A stretch of DNA of 64,000 nt from Caenorhabditis remanei. Its lineage: Eukaryota; Nematoda; Chromadorea; Rhabditida; Rhabditidae. The translations under genes and the position numbers were made by a program. The notes below the pieces were generated by a model. That model made no database searches. It was not told the origin of the DNA and worked only from the letters and a program-made list of their open reading frames with translations. The stretch lies in assembly GCF_010183535.1 (NCBI RefSeq), contig NC_071332.1:11284001-11348000 (forward strand), read 5' to 3'. Positions 35,401-47,483 of this stretch are shown here, in pieces (position 1 is the first letter of the stretch; the number at the start of each line of letters is the position of its first letter).

Positions 35401-37917
35401 AAGCCCATCATGCTGAAACTTAGTTTTTAGTTTAAGATTTTTTCATGACTTTTTAAAAAATTTTAATTCATTGAAATTGATTTTTTTTTAATTTTATTAA
35501 TTTTGTTCAATATTCATCTTCTGTTTCTTCTTTGGAATTCTAAAAATATATCAATTCTCCACTATTTCTTCTCAGCTTCTAGAATGTTCTCGTTGATCCG
35601 ATTTCAAATTCCGTTCCGTTTCTGTGTGCACTTTCTTCTTTTTCCTCCTCTTTTTATTCCCATTTTCCCAGTTTAACACACCCTATCAAATACCGTGTCG
35701 GCGATGACTTTCGAAAGTTTTCTCATCAATTAACTTGAATTTTATAGCGCCGAAGAGGCTGGAGCGGAGGTTAGAGGGGCACCCTTTTCTTCCATGAGCA
35801 CACAGAATCATTTAATGGCTCCGTTCGCTTCTTCTGCACTTTTGAATTTTTAGAATTTGCTTTCTTCGCCCTATTATTCAACTTTATAATTTTAAACAGT
35901 CTGAAGCATATTTTTTAATTTTCATCTCTGAATTGAACTTCCATGAAGTAACACTTTCGTCCCAAGCATCTCAAACTTTTTACCGTTCCTAATTTCAAAT
36001 TTTACCGCATTTCCTTCCCCTCATGTCCCACTGACCGTTTTCATGCCTACTCACCCGTATGAGTTTTACCCGGATAGTCACCACCGGTACTTGGTCGTGT
36101 TCGGATAGGTTTGAATTTTGGAATGGGAGCGAAAGAGAAGTAAGTATTTCCGCTAGTTCGAGGAGAACTACAGACACTCCAGGATTGTTCTTCATCTGAA
36201 TATTTTTACGCTGGAAGACAAGAATTAAGCTTTTTGTAAGTTGATACAGCTCAAATGTGAGTTTCACTATAGTAAGGAGATTTTTGAATTGTTAAGCTGA
36301 TAACAGTTAAGGTACAAAGACATGGTCTCACAACAAGAGTTCTCGAGATACTCGTGAATCTCTGTCAATCTTGTCAAGAACTGGTTTCCTCTTAGAATTT
36401 CAAATAAAAATGTAATGGTTCCCAATTCAAATGTCCACTATTTACCTTTGCCGAATTCCATTCTCTCATCATTATTACTCCAATTACTTTTTGTCTCTGT
36501 TTTACCGCTTCTCTCACTCTTCCGTTCTAACCTGTCTTAATTACAGAGACATCTCTCATAAGTCGACATCTGGATCTGCCAATTTTTGAAACGGATCCCT
36601 CGTCTTCACCTTCACCTCACAGGTCAATTTATATAACTACCATTTCTAACTATCCATCCTCTTATCGTCATAGTTCATCTCAATTTTAAACCGAAAAAGA
36701 AGGGTGGTGCCTAGTACGGTGTCTCCTTCTCCTTATTTCTCTTCGTTCCGTCGCCAAGAGCAATACGGGCGGTTCAAAACCTCTCGGCGCCCTCTAGACC
36801 GTCACGGCCACCTTTCTATATCCCTCTCTCTGATCGGTTGATTGGCGCCGTTGCATGGCGGCGCCAAGGACGTGACACCCAAGAAATGGAATGTGTCTTA
36901 GTATGCCAATATGGTTAGAGACAGCAAAGTAGTTCGAAAATTTTGCAGAAAAAGGAAGTTCGGAGAGAACGGACTAGCAGCGGGTGGTCCTGTGCACTTT
37001 TGGGAACGGAATTAGGTTACCTAGAAATGCTACCACCTGGAAAAAGAAGAACGGATTGAGAATTCGACTTTTCACAATGTATTTTTTCAAGACCCAACTT
37101 CAAATTATTTCATATAGAGCAAAATCTTTTGAATTCTAACTTCTGAATCCTATACCACACGTGTCATACTTTGCTTCCGTTTTTAGAAGGAACAGGTTAC
37201 CTAATGAAACAACCGGTTATCCACTTGTGATGGCATGGCAAATATCCTATTACTTTTTTTGGATTACTTGCTTACCTTGAGATGTGGAACAGCACTGACC
37301 AGAGATTGGGACGTGTTGTATTCTTGTATTTGGGACTGCCAAAAAACCAAAAAAAAAGGTAGCCCATAAATCTCAATTCCATTAATTCATCAGTAGAAGT
37401 GATAAATCAAGTTGAGGAAAAGGAATCTAGGTTGTTCATTAATTAGAATCAGTGTCATCCGAGAAGTGTCAAATCAGGAATTTCCTGAACAAGGCAATAA
37501 CTTTCTGAACATTATTTTGAATTTTTTGGAAAGCACCTATTTATGAGTTTTCAGACTTTGAAAAAGCTAAAGCATAGTATAACATAACTCTCAGAGGTCT
37601 AAAAACCTATTTTCTTTTATTCTTTTCCAACACCAAAACTACCGTAACCCATTATTTTCGTAAGTATTGCCAATGTGCTATTCATCTTTTTTCACTTCTC
37701 CGTTCCATCTCATTTCGAACCACTTTTTAAATAGAAGCCAATGAAAAACGAACGGCCATGGAATTCATTTCTCTCCAGACGATTTACAAAACGACCTCTC
37801 TTTCATTCTCTCTCCGCATGCCGATCCGCGCCATTTGTCCGTCCGGAAAAAAAACTGACACTTTTTATTTCGTGGATCCCCAAGGTGAACCGGGACGAAC
37901 GAACGACGGCACTTTTG

Positions 37918-37928
37918 AATTGCGCCAC
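37918..37928 (+). promoter_or_regulatory. AATTGCGCCAC motif, copy 1
   Basis: Exact 11-mer also present at 46588-46598 and 46620-46630. It occurs in noncoding DNA upstream of the CDC25 gene. The function is unknown; GCGCCA cores are shared with the E2F-like sites. Confidence 0.35.
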
Positions 37929-40900
37929 TCTGAGGCTTACCTGGCGCACAGATGGCGTGAATGGCATTTTCGAATAGTTTGTATTCTCTGAGAATTTTTC
38001 ATTCTTCTAATTCTGAGATTATCTATTTTAAGCTAGTAGTTTCTGACCTTTTTATACTTTGCCATTGAACTTCTTTCAAATAATTCCTTGTAAATCTTCA
38101 ATGTCATTTCAATTTTCTGCTTGTTTTCTCCAACGAGAAAAAGTTAGGTTACTCAAAATCCGATGTAATCCTTCAGTGGCAGCAGTTGTTGCCGCAATTA
38201 ATAGTTTTAGGGTGGTGACTGGTACGTCTTTCCGCGCAGCTTCTTCTCGGATTGGTATCTTCAAAAATGTTTACAACACAATTCGGGGACCACTAAGTGT
38301 TGGAAACGGAGTTTTGTCAAATGGGTGTGGGACGTTAGTGGTGACATATATTTTATTCTCTTTGATCCGAACTTCTCTATCCCGAAATTTTAGTCTTTCA
38401 GGTTTTTTTTTGCAAATTTTCGTTCAATACAGCTCCATTCTTTCTTCTTCCTGTCACTGAATCTGAAATTATCAAATACTAATACGACAATGAATTGAAG
38501 CAATATTTCACCTCTCTCCGTCATACCGATAAGTTTCTAAATTTTCAGTGATTATCTTTCTCTCTTCTTTTACAAACTTCTCACCATTTTTTCTCATTGT
38601 TCCATGATCCTAAATTTCTCATTTCCTTCCATCCCATTCGACCTAGAATTCACTTATTTCCCCTCGTCCGACTGGTAGCCCACAATTCAAACTTTCTCTC
38701 TTTTTTCTTCCCAATTCTAGGCAGTTTGGTTAGGTAACGGGAAGTGCCTGTCGGCGTCCATCCTCAATCTTCCGTTTTCACCGCCAATTATCACGTCGTT
38801 TTACGAGCCAATTCGGAATGAAAATGAGAAGAAAAAGAGAGAATGAAGAGAAGACGTTAGCCGATCCGAGAAAATGGTTCATTTGAATTTTAAATGTGGG
38901 TTAGTGAGTAGTCTAGTCACTCTCCATTTTTCATAAGATTAGCTTAGTCGGGAACGTTCTTCATCAGACTTCAATGTGTCAAAGCATAGTTTGGCTCTAC
39001 TCTATCGGCTCCTCAGATGTCCTCCCCACATTTTGCCACATTTTGTTTTATTCTTCCGCATAATACGACACCTTTCGAAAAGGCCAAACAGAAGCACACC
39101 TATCTAATAACGTGCCAATGGATTGCTGATGAGGTGTCCCCAGGCACTATGTTTTTTGTGTCTGTGTGCACGGTCATTAGTCTCTGGCGGCACATTCGAC
39201 TTTTATGGTCTCAGGAATGTGACATGTGCAAATACCTGAAGAGAGTGAATAAATGGGGTTATCGAGTAGGATATTGAGACTGTTGAACCCAAGAACAGAT
39301 GGAATGGATGAGAGATTCCCTGTAAGATGTGGGCATTAGATGAAACATGATAGATTGACAAGCAGATTTGCGATGGAGCAATTTTTCTCCTAGGAAAAGA
39401 CTTTGTCAAGTGGATGAGAACATAGGATACGGTAGATGGTCAGATTAATGTACTTTGTATTGAGAGAGGACAATTTTTCTTGGGAAGACTTGAGATCGTT
39501 GTTGAGTTCCAAAAGTTCTGTTTTACATACAGAACTATAAAGTCTCGAAGAGCTTGCATTAAATTTAATTAAAAATAGAAAGTTTTGAGGATTCAACTTT
39601 CAGAGGTTGTGAAAACTTTACTATTTATATTTTAGCTTCGTAGTTCAAATTTCCGCCACGAAAATCTTCAGAAAATCCAGATGAAGGGTCTTGAAGTATT
39701 CCCTTGAAATAAATTTTTTTATAATACTATTTTATTGAAAATTCCTAGAACCAGGTATTTTTCAGTCAAGAGTGAAAGCTACGAGAGCACATAACGTAAT
39801 TCCCAAAAAAAAATTAGCTGATTTTTTGACAGAAACGGAACCAATTTTCGAAATTATCTACTATCAGTTCCATAGGTCCGAAAACCATGCTCTTAGATCT
39901 CATTTGTTAGGCTTTCATCTCATTGAAATGGTTCAAATAACATGACCTAGACAAACCTTGTCTAAAAGCAGCTAGTTTTGATTCAGATCGTGACATCCAT
40001 AACAGGCTTCATCGATTTATTGGTGTAGATAAGATCATGTGTGTGTATACTGAAAATGGGGAATTCCTAAACACAGATCAGAAAAGGCTGAAATTTTAAA
40101 TTATCTGCGCCTACCTTTCTCTCGAAACCCCTTCCATACCTGTTCTCCCCTCCGACTCTCCTCATTCAAACTCACCTTACCTCATCTATTCATTCAAACG
40201 GACCATCGAGAAGAGAACATCTCTCCCATATCCTCGGTTGCTGCGATCGAAGGGACCACTAGCCTAATATCCTTTCTGTGTACTCAGTCAACACACAGTT
40301 GAGCGTTTCTCTCCTCTCCCGCCAACTACACAATTCAAATGGTCCGTTCTCAGGAACCTCTTCGGATTCCATAGTCTCTAACGAATTGATCCAAGTCTCC
40401 GAGAGAGAAAGAGGTCACACAGACGCACATTGATGAGCCATCTATTGGCCAAGAGAGAGGACCACCCGGGATATTTGAATTCTCGACGGGAGGGATGGGG
40501 AAGAAGGCCGTTATTAGAGTGGTTTAGGAGAAGAGGATTAGTCAGAATACTGAGAAAAGTAGAGTTTTTGAATCGTTGGAGTTGGTGAAACTTAGTTCAA
40601 GGCAACCAACTAAAAAGAAATAAAAGATAAACTTACTCAAATTGAAGCCTTAAATTCATTCACCCAATATATGAGCAAGAGAAGATCAGAAACAAAGTCT
40701 TTATAACAATTACCAGTTCTTCTTCATTCTTGATGTCTTAAACTGGATTTGATTCGAATGAGTATGATGTTTTAGGTTCGATTCTAAGTTTCATCTTATA
40801 GGCATGTAGTTTTACATCTGGATAGACAGTTGAGGTCATCGTCGAACAATGAACACGTCAACATAGTATTCCAGTCTTGAACTATCCCACAGATCTAATC

Positions 40901-41300
40901 TCGGTCAGACTGTTCGATATCTGGTGCAAATAGTTGCACTTGAACTATTGAAAAGGTGTGAAATCGTTGGATTAAGATCGAGACATCTGTGCTCCTGGCT
41001 CGTCATTTCATGACCTTCTCCCAATTAAGTCACTTAGATACCAATCTTGTCACAACATTTTACAAACTAATTGTAATCATGACATCTCATGTGGGGATAT
41101 CTCATGTCTTCCCAGCCAATAAACATATTAAGATCACTACTGATTTGGGTGCCATAAACTTGAAAGTAGTCCAGATAAGAATCCAGAAAACCATGAGAGA
41201 CAACCTAAGTTTTTCGAATTCAACCTGTCGCCACTAAATCCACAAGAAAGAACTAAGGACTAATCAAAAAGTAATGAACCGCCACCCGATTTGACCCCAA

Positions 41301-41310
41301 TTTCGCGCCA
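41301..41310 (+). promoter_or_regulatory. E2F-like site TTTCGCGCCA
   Basis: It matches the E2F/DP consensus TTTSSCGC exactly. It lies about 11 kb upstream of the CDC25 coding start at 52196 and about 6 kb upstream of the candidate first exon. Confidence 0.4.
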
Positions 41311-42230
41311 CACTGTGCCTCAGTGCCCCCGTGCCCTGGTGCCCCAACCACCCAGAACGAAAAAATGAAACAATTCGGAAGGAGAGGGTGTTCGCTTTCT
41401 TTTCACCGCCTCTCATTTCACTTGAAGGACACCGGGTGTGGGTCGTTCACGACTTTTCCTTTTTGACTTACATTTGCATTTCATTAGGACACCTTTCATT
41501 CTTTTTGACGTTTTCACCGGAAAGAGGAGAAAAACTGGTATTTTTTGGTGATCAGATGGTGTTCAAAACAACTATTTCATTTTGAGTAGTCCCAAATGTT
41601 CACGCTGAAACAGCTACATAGCCTCAATAGTCTCAACATTTGCGTTTCCTTTTTGTGCTCCAAATCAAAGTGTTCATATTCGTAGTTCAAATTGAGTCAA
41701 GTATTGATTTCGAATATAATTAATTTTCCAAAATTGACCGAATTCACTCGCAAAGATCATTACAACTTTTTTCAGCTCATATACAAAATGGCCAATTTTT
41801 TCAATTCTCGAAATTCTCTTTCTCACATATAATTATTCCAAATTTTCGAAACATTTGATTTCTTTTCAATGTATTCCTTCCAAAATCTGACCCAGTTTTC
41901 GTGAATTTTTGAAAGCTCCTGACCCATTTTAGTCAGTTAACCATCTGCTATTCTAGTAGTATCCATTAAAATTTTCTTCTCAATAAACCAACAAATCTCA
42001 GTATTCTGTCTACACATCATCATCGCTCATTCCTCAGCTCTCACCCTCTTCTTCTTCATAATACCTCCTCATTCGGCGCATAATTAGAGATTCTAGGCTA
42101 CCAGACAACATCTGCCTTACCCCGGGGGTGCACATGCCTTCAGACATACTGTTTGATCCTGTCTGAGTCTCTTCAAAAACAATGAATCTCTATCCGGGGG
42201 GTCAAAGCAACAGATGGAAGAGGAATGATT

Positions 42231-42240
42231 GCGCGGGAAA
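42231..42240 (-). promoter_or_regulatory. E2F-like site TTTCCCGCGC
   Basis: On the - strand it reads TTTCCCGCGC, identical over 10 bp to the site at 51570. It matches TTTSSCGC. Confidence 0.4.
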
Positions 42241-45200
42241 TGAAGGTGTTTTTTGGCTTCCTGTGGTGCAGGTGGAGACGGTCAGAAACAAACGAAGGGA
42301 GCAGGTGGAAAAGGAGCAAATGTTAGATAACCATGAGGGAATGAAGGGTATAAGGAAGTTTAGTCAACAAACCGTAGGATGATCAGAAGTTCGAGAACCG
42401 TAACTTTAATATTCCACATACCATATTGGAACCACGTCCAAAGTATCTGAAGAGTCACATGAACTTTTTCTCTTTAATTTTTCGTAAAATACCTTACCTT
42501 CCTGCCTCTCTGGTGCTCTTCGTTTAGTTCCGGTTCGAGTTCGTAGCTCTGAAACACTCTCGTCATTATTAAAGTTTACTAGAAATAGAGAGAGGCACGT
42601 GTTCACCTTTCTCCTTTTGTTCGGACAGTTTTGCCACGTGCGCGAATCTTGTGCCAATTGCGCAACACCTGTCCTCCGACCCCATGCAGTGCGTCTTATG
42701 TCGGCTCAAGAAGAAAAAGAGTCGAACATTTACGAGAGACGAGACAGGAGATTACAGTCTACACAACGGGAGAGGGTGAGATTTCCATCTCTCAAATACG
42801 AGGGGCGGACCATCTGGTCCCGAATGTGCCCTCCGGGAACGTTATGTCACTCATTCACACTCTCACAAACACTGTTTGGTGCGCCCAGAGGTTGCGTAAG
42901 GGACATGACAGTTATTGATCAACTAGATCTTCCTCTGAAAGGTGTTAATTCCAGTTAGCGGATGGTCAATAACCGGTAAGTTTCACACTATGAATGATTT
43001 GCTAAGACATGAACCTTTATATGTAGATGGATTATGTTTCAGCAAACCATTCATGGGCAATACATATTGGACGACGGATACTTCAAGGAGTCGTTTCAAT
43101 TATATGATCTGAACGGAGCAAACCTGAATTTTCAGAATGTTCTTCTTCTAGTTTTCGCACATAGGTTATATCATTCATTTTTTGAGATAGATTACTGACT
43201 GCATTAGAGGTTTTCGAGTCTTAATTTTTGTAGTTTTCTTTTTTTAGAAGGATTTAGTTTGCAGATTGTTATATTTTTCCGCGAACAAAAAAACCGGGGA
43301 AAAATTAGTTTTAGGTTCTTTTATGGAGTTATTCATGGTATGTGAAAGTACATATTTCACGAAACGGCGAAAAATGAATTTTTAAATCATATATTTCCCC
43401 CATTTTTTAAAAACATTTCTCCACCTATTTTGACAGTTTTTCTACATAGGCATGTCGAAAAATGCAAAAAAGGGAATAAATGCTATTAGACCAACGCTTA
43501 ACTGAGATTTGTAAAAAATGAGATTTTTCAGCGTCACACAATAGTTGAGTCACAATTTTAATTGTTTCAACTGTTATTAGGTAGAACGTATTAGAAATTA
43601 TCTGGAAGTAATCTCCGTCTTTTCTGAAATGTTCCTTAATGCTGGCTATATTTCGGCCTCATCGTCTCATTCAATGTTCAGTCTGAAATTCCGATTTTTT
43701 TTTTCGCATTTATCCACGTGGCAGATCATCAATTTACTCTCAATTAATTCATCTTCCCTACTCAAATGTCACTACAACATGGCCATTAGAGACGATAATG
43801 TTAGAATTTATGTAATCCTGATGAGACCACGGCGAGAAACAAACAAGAGATTTACAGTATCCATACATATGTTTGTCTGAACTCATACCCAAGTGATCAT
43901 AATGCGCGACGTAATGATCCTTGAACAGTATATGACAGGATTAGATGAGATTTGTATACGTTTTTGAATAGAGTGTGTAGAGGTTAAGGAAGTTAATAAA
44001 GACATCATAGTCATTCGATACGGTTCGGTTTAGGAGATCTTACGTAATAAGTTTTAGTTGCATCAGAGACAAACGGACACGCTCTAAGAGGTTTATGATC
44101 CTTTGGTAGTGATAGACAAGTACGCGGATCCGCATGGTAGATAAGTTGAGTTATTTGAAAACATACTTTTTGTAGATGATGTGGCTATATACAGGTTTCT
44201 AGTTCTGACTTTCGATATCAAGCATTTTGTTCATCTTAAATATCAACTCTTTAACTCGAAGAATTCAAAGTGGACCATGGTGTTAAAACATCTGGTGGGT
44301 GTCATTTGGTGCATTCCTCCAGAAAAGTGTAATAACTTTTACAACCAGTCAATCTCTCCCTCCGTTCCAAGACGACTCCTATTTATCACCAGTGAGCTAG
44401 AGAAACTTCTGATTCGTTTAGCCCTTTTCGTTAAAACTCACCTGCTTAGTAATATAACAAAATGTTTATTTACCAAAGTCCTCCACAACTACCGATTGCC
44501 TTTTCTGTTCTTTTGATTGCGCCGGTAGCTCTATATATTCTTTTTATGTACAGAGAGACGCATGAGACATGACAATTAGGTATTAGATATCTCCCGAGTG
44601 GAACAGAAACAGTACGTATGAAGGTATTTGAATGTCGTCTTCATATACGGTTTTTGAATAGAGGACTGAAGGGGAATAGAAGGGGTGGCTCTAATTATAT
44701 GCGCGTATGTATTATGTATTTGAATTCCGTTAGAAGGACGAGAGGACGGGTGGCAATAACCTTTGACGGGTTAGGACAATAGAGAATTTGAACGGGAAAC
44801 GGGTGGCAAGATGCACACGGGTGGAAGCTACGAGGGTCCCTAGTAGATTGGCGGGTAACTGTGTCCTCCTTATTAGGTTTCGTCCTTGTTGACACCCACT
44901 GAACTGTTGAATTGTCAGGTATAGAGTTCTCAATTAGCCTCAAATCTAGTTTTTAAACATAATTTATTTTCATCCTAGTCGTTTTTCCAAAGCCGTTCAT
45001 CAAACTCAGAATTCAAAATCCACCGGGGTCTCCCACCATCATCTCTCACCCATAACTCATAAGCACCTGCCATCCGCTGGCCCGAATTCCGGAGCTCTGT
45101 CAATCTCTTTTTTACCCCGTCTTTTACTTCTTCTTCTCTTCTCTTCATCATCGCGCACACACATGTTTTATCTTCCATCCGATCATCCTTCAGTAGAATA

Positions 45201-46587
45201 TTCAAATGTTCGTCTTCCTCCTAGGAGCTCTACTGTGCTCCTTACTGCGCGCAGACTGGCTGTCAGCTGTCACCAGTTGTATGCGTCTCTATGATCTTCA
45301 CACTATCTCGAGCTTCTTATGATAGATTGCATAACTAAGAGCGATGGCGGTAAGGAGGCAGGAAGGAAATCACCCATTTTGTATTCTTTTTGGAGGAGGC
45401 TGGCACTAATTTAAAACAAACAAATGGACATAAGGGAGGATCCCAAGAGAATCTGAAATAAGAAGAGTGTAGTCGGTATGCTTAGATTTTGAACAACTTC
45501 TGAACCTCTAATAAATTCTGAAACAGCTTCCAGATAATATAAGATTCAAGACTAGATTCTTTGAAAATTCAAATTTGAAGATATTGACAGGCTTCTTCAG
45601 GCTTTGTACATCTCATCAAATATGACATAAATCCTTTCTCTAATTCTCCGCCTCTAGCCTATATCCATAAATTCCCATACAACACGGTTCTTTTCAAAAT
45701 CTCACAGAAACCATCTGCTCATTTCTCTGCTGAGGTTTTGAACGGAACTGAACACGGCTTCGGCACCGCCAAGCACCCCGTCAGAAATGAGAAATTAGTT
45801 AGAGAATCGGAGAATTAGAGAGAGGGAGAAGGGGGAGTGGCGCCAGCAGATTTGACCTAGTGGCATTGAAAAATTGCCAGCGCCAAGGGGTGGGAGGTTG
45901 GGTGGTGGCCGATTCGTCTTCCAGTTAGCCATGCCTTTTATTTAAGTTCAGATGAATAAGCAAGTCGATTCATGACTTTCTGAAAGATTTTCAGAAGCGT
46001 CGTTTGAAATTGAAGCTCCAAAATTTCCAGCTCCAGATTTTAGTTCTTGGATGTAATCGTTCTTATTCCAGTGTTCGAAAGTTCGCCTGTAGGTAACATC
46101 CTATTCCGATATAAGCCTTTGGCGGAGGGTCAAGTTTGCAGAACACTATTTTCGCCAGCATATTCTAGCGGGACAAAAAGTACCTAAGCGCAATATTTGT
46201 TTGACTATATATGCAAGTTTTCGATTGCCCGATGTTTGGCCAAGAGGTCGCAAATGATAGATAGATTCCTCGAGACACGAAACTGTGAAAAAACATGATT
46301 TATTGTTGAGAATTTTTCATAGATCCAGTTGGCGTGCGGACATATTTAGCTTGGTTTCGGTATCGAAAAATTCGAGAAAAACTGAATCACAGGTTTATTA
46401 ATGTCTTCTAAAAGCGCAGTTACTTCGTTAGTTATAAGTCTATCCTTGTTTGTTTGTAAGTAGCTCATCCAGCTTTTCTCCATCAGACTCCTACGCAATC
46501 TTGATTCTATTCAACCCCGTATTTTTCTATATTCATTTGAATACATCTTGTCCGAAACCGGACCATTCCATTCAGGTTGAGGTCAAG

Positions 46588-46630
46588 AATTGCGCCACTG
46601 CAAGTTGCGTCCTTTTCCAAATTGCGCCAC
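46588..46630 (+). promoter_or_regulatory. paired AATTGCGCCAC motifs
   Basis: Two exact copies of the 11-mer start at 46588 and 46620, about three helical turns apart. They lie roughly 0.75 kb upstream of the candidate first exon at 47373. Confidence 0.4.
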
Positions 46631-47372
46631 CGTCTCCGTACGGGCGGTCTTTTGAATATGAAGCTCACTGGGGTGAACAAGACGTAATACTAATCCGGGT
46701 TGAGGGAGCTCCAATGTGAGGTTTTTTGCATCATAAAGGAAAACAGCTGCCTTTTTCATATAAGATTACGTAGAATGCCAGAAGCATCCATCTAATTAAG
46801 AAATTGCGTGAACACTGCTTGAGAAAGCTTCAATTATTTTGGAATCATCTTCAAATATTTTGTTTCGGTGAAACTGTTTTTCATCACTAAAATCCTAAAC
46901 CTCAACTTGTGGCAGGTTGTTGAGTAGCAGTAGCTTCTCCTCAGCTAACATCCACCCATCGTAAATCACTCACCACTATCCCTCATCCTTCCAAAACTTG
47001 ATGATCCTTAACCAAACTGGTCCATCCCCTATGTACTTTTTATTTGAAACCTCCCATTCCTTCATACTCTCGTTCCTCCCAAATCCCCCGATTCTCTATT
47101 CCTCTTCAATCCTCATGCTCTTTTTCTCTTTTCATTTGGGGTCATGATGGTGCAACCACCCTCTCGGACCCTCCTACTTCCCTCCTCCTTCTATCGAGAC
47201 CGCCCTCCAACCACCCGACTCGTCTCAAGCATTGTTACCTTAGAACCAGCCCTTTTCTCTTTTTTTTTCGTTTCATTTCGTCTATTTATCTACATTTTTA
47301 TTTTTTTTATCTTTCACTTCCGTCTGATATTCATATCGTTTTTGTTTATTTATTTCAAAAAATATTTTTCAG

Positions 47373-47483
47373 ATAGTTCCAAACACGTGGGCCAGTCCAA
47401 GTATTTAACCTCGTCTAGTGTGTATAATATGAATAAATCTTCAATTTTAATTCAACATGTAGCCTCTGCTCCTGCCGGTATCG
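47373..47483 (+). other. candidate distal 5' exon of the CDC25 gene
   Basis: It is bounded by a strong acceptor (ATTTTTCAG to 47372) and donor (GTAAGT at 47484). An ATG at 47429 opens MNKSSILIQHVASAPAGI and ends in phase 1. The acceptor TTACAG at 52193, just before the CDC25 start, accepts phase 1 and continues E-MMVTDDDSTS in frame. The upstream 300 bp are strongly pyrimidine-rich, as in many worm promoters, and the acceptor could also be an SL1 trans-splice site. If used, the protein is 517 aa and the intron is 4.7 kb. Confidence 0.5.

Larger units (their letters stand above)
29490..47372. other. gene-poor region, about 18 kb
   Basis: No ORF in either strand combines length, splice context and recognisable sequence. 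The region is rich in pyrimidine tracts and in short GC-rich islands with GGCGCC or GCGCCA motifs (about 36770-36870, 37820-37960, 41280-41350, 45750-45900, 46580-46640). The + strand gene that follows is the CDC25 phosphatase, so at least part of this is probably its upstream regulatory DNA, which is inference. I see no tRNA, snRNA or miRNA that I can support. Confidence 0.5.

Noticed and set aside
38059..38460. 133-codon ORF in the gene-poor region
   Set aside because: Composition and flanks look noncoding; no splice context or known motif.
42599..42958. 119-codon ORF with overlapping second frame
   Set aside because: No domain or splice signal; a second frame in the same stretch is equally open, as expected of locally GC-rich noncoding DNA.
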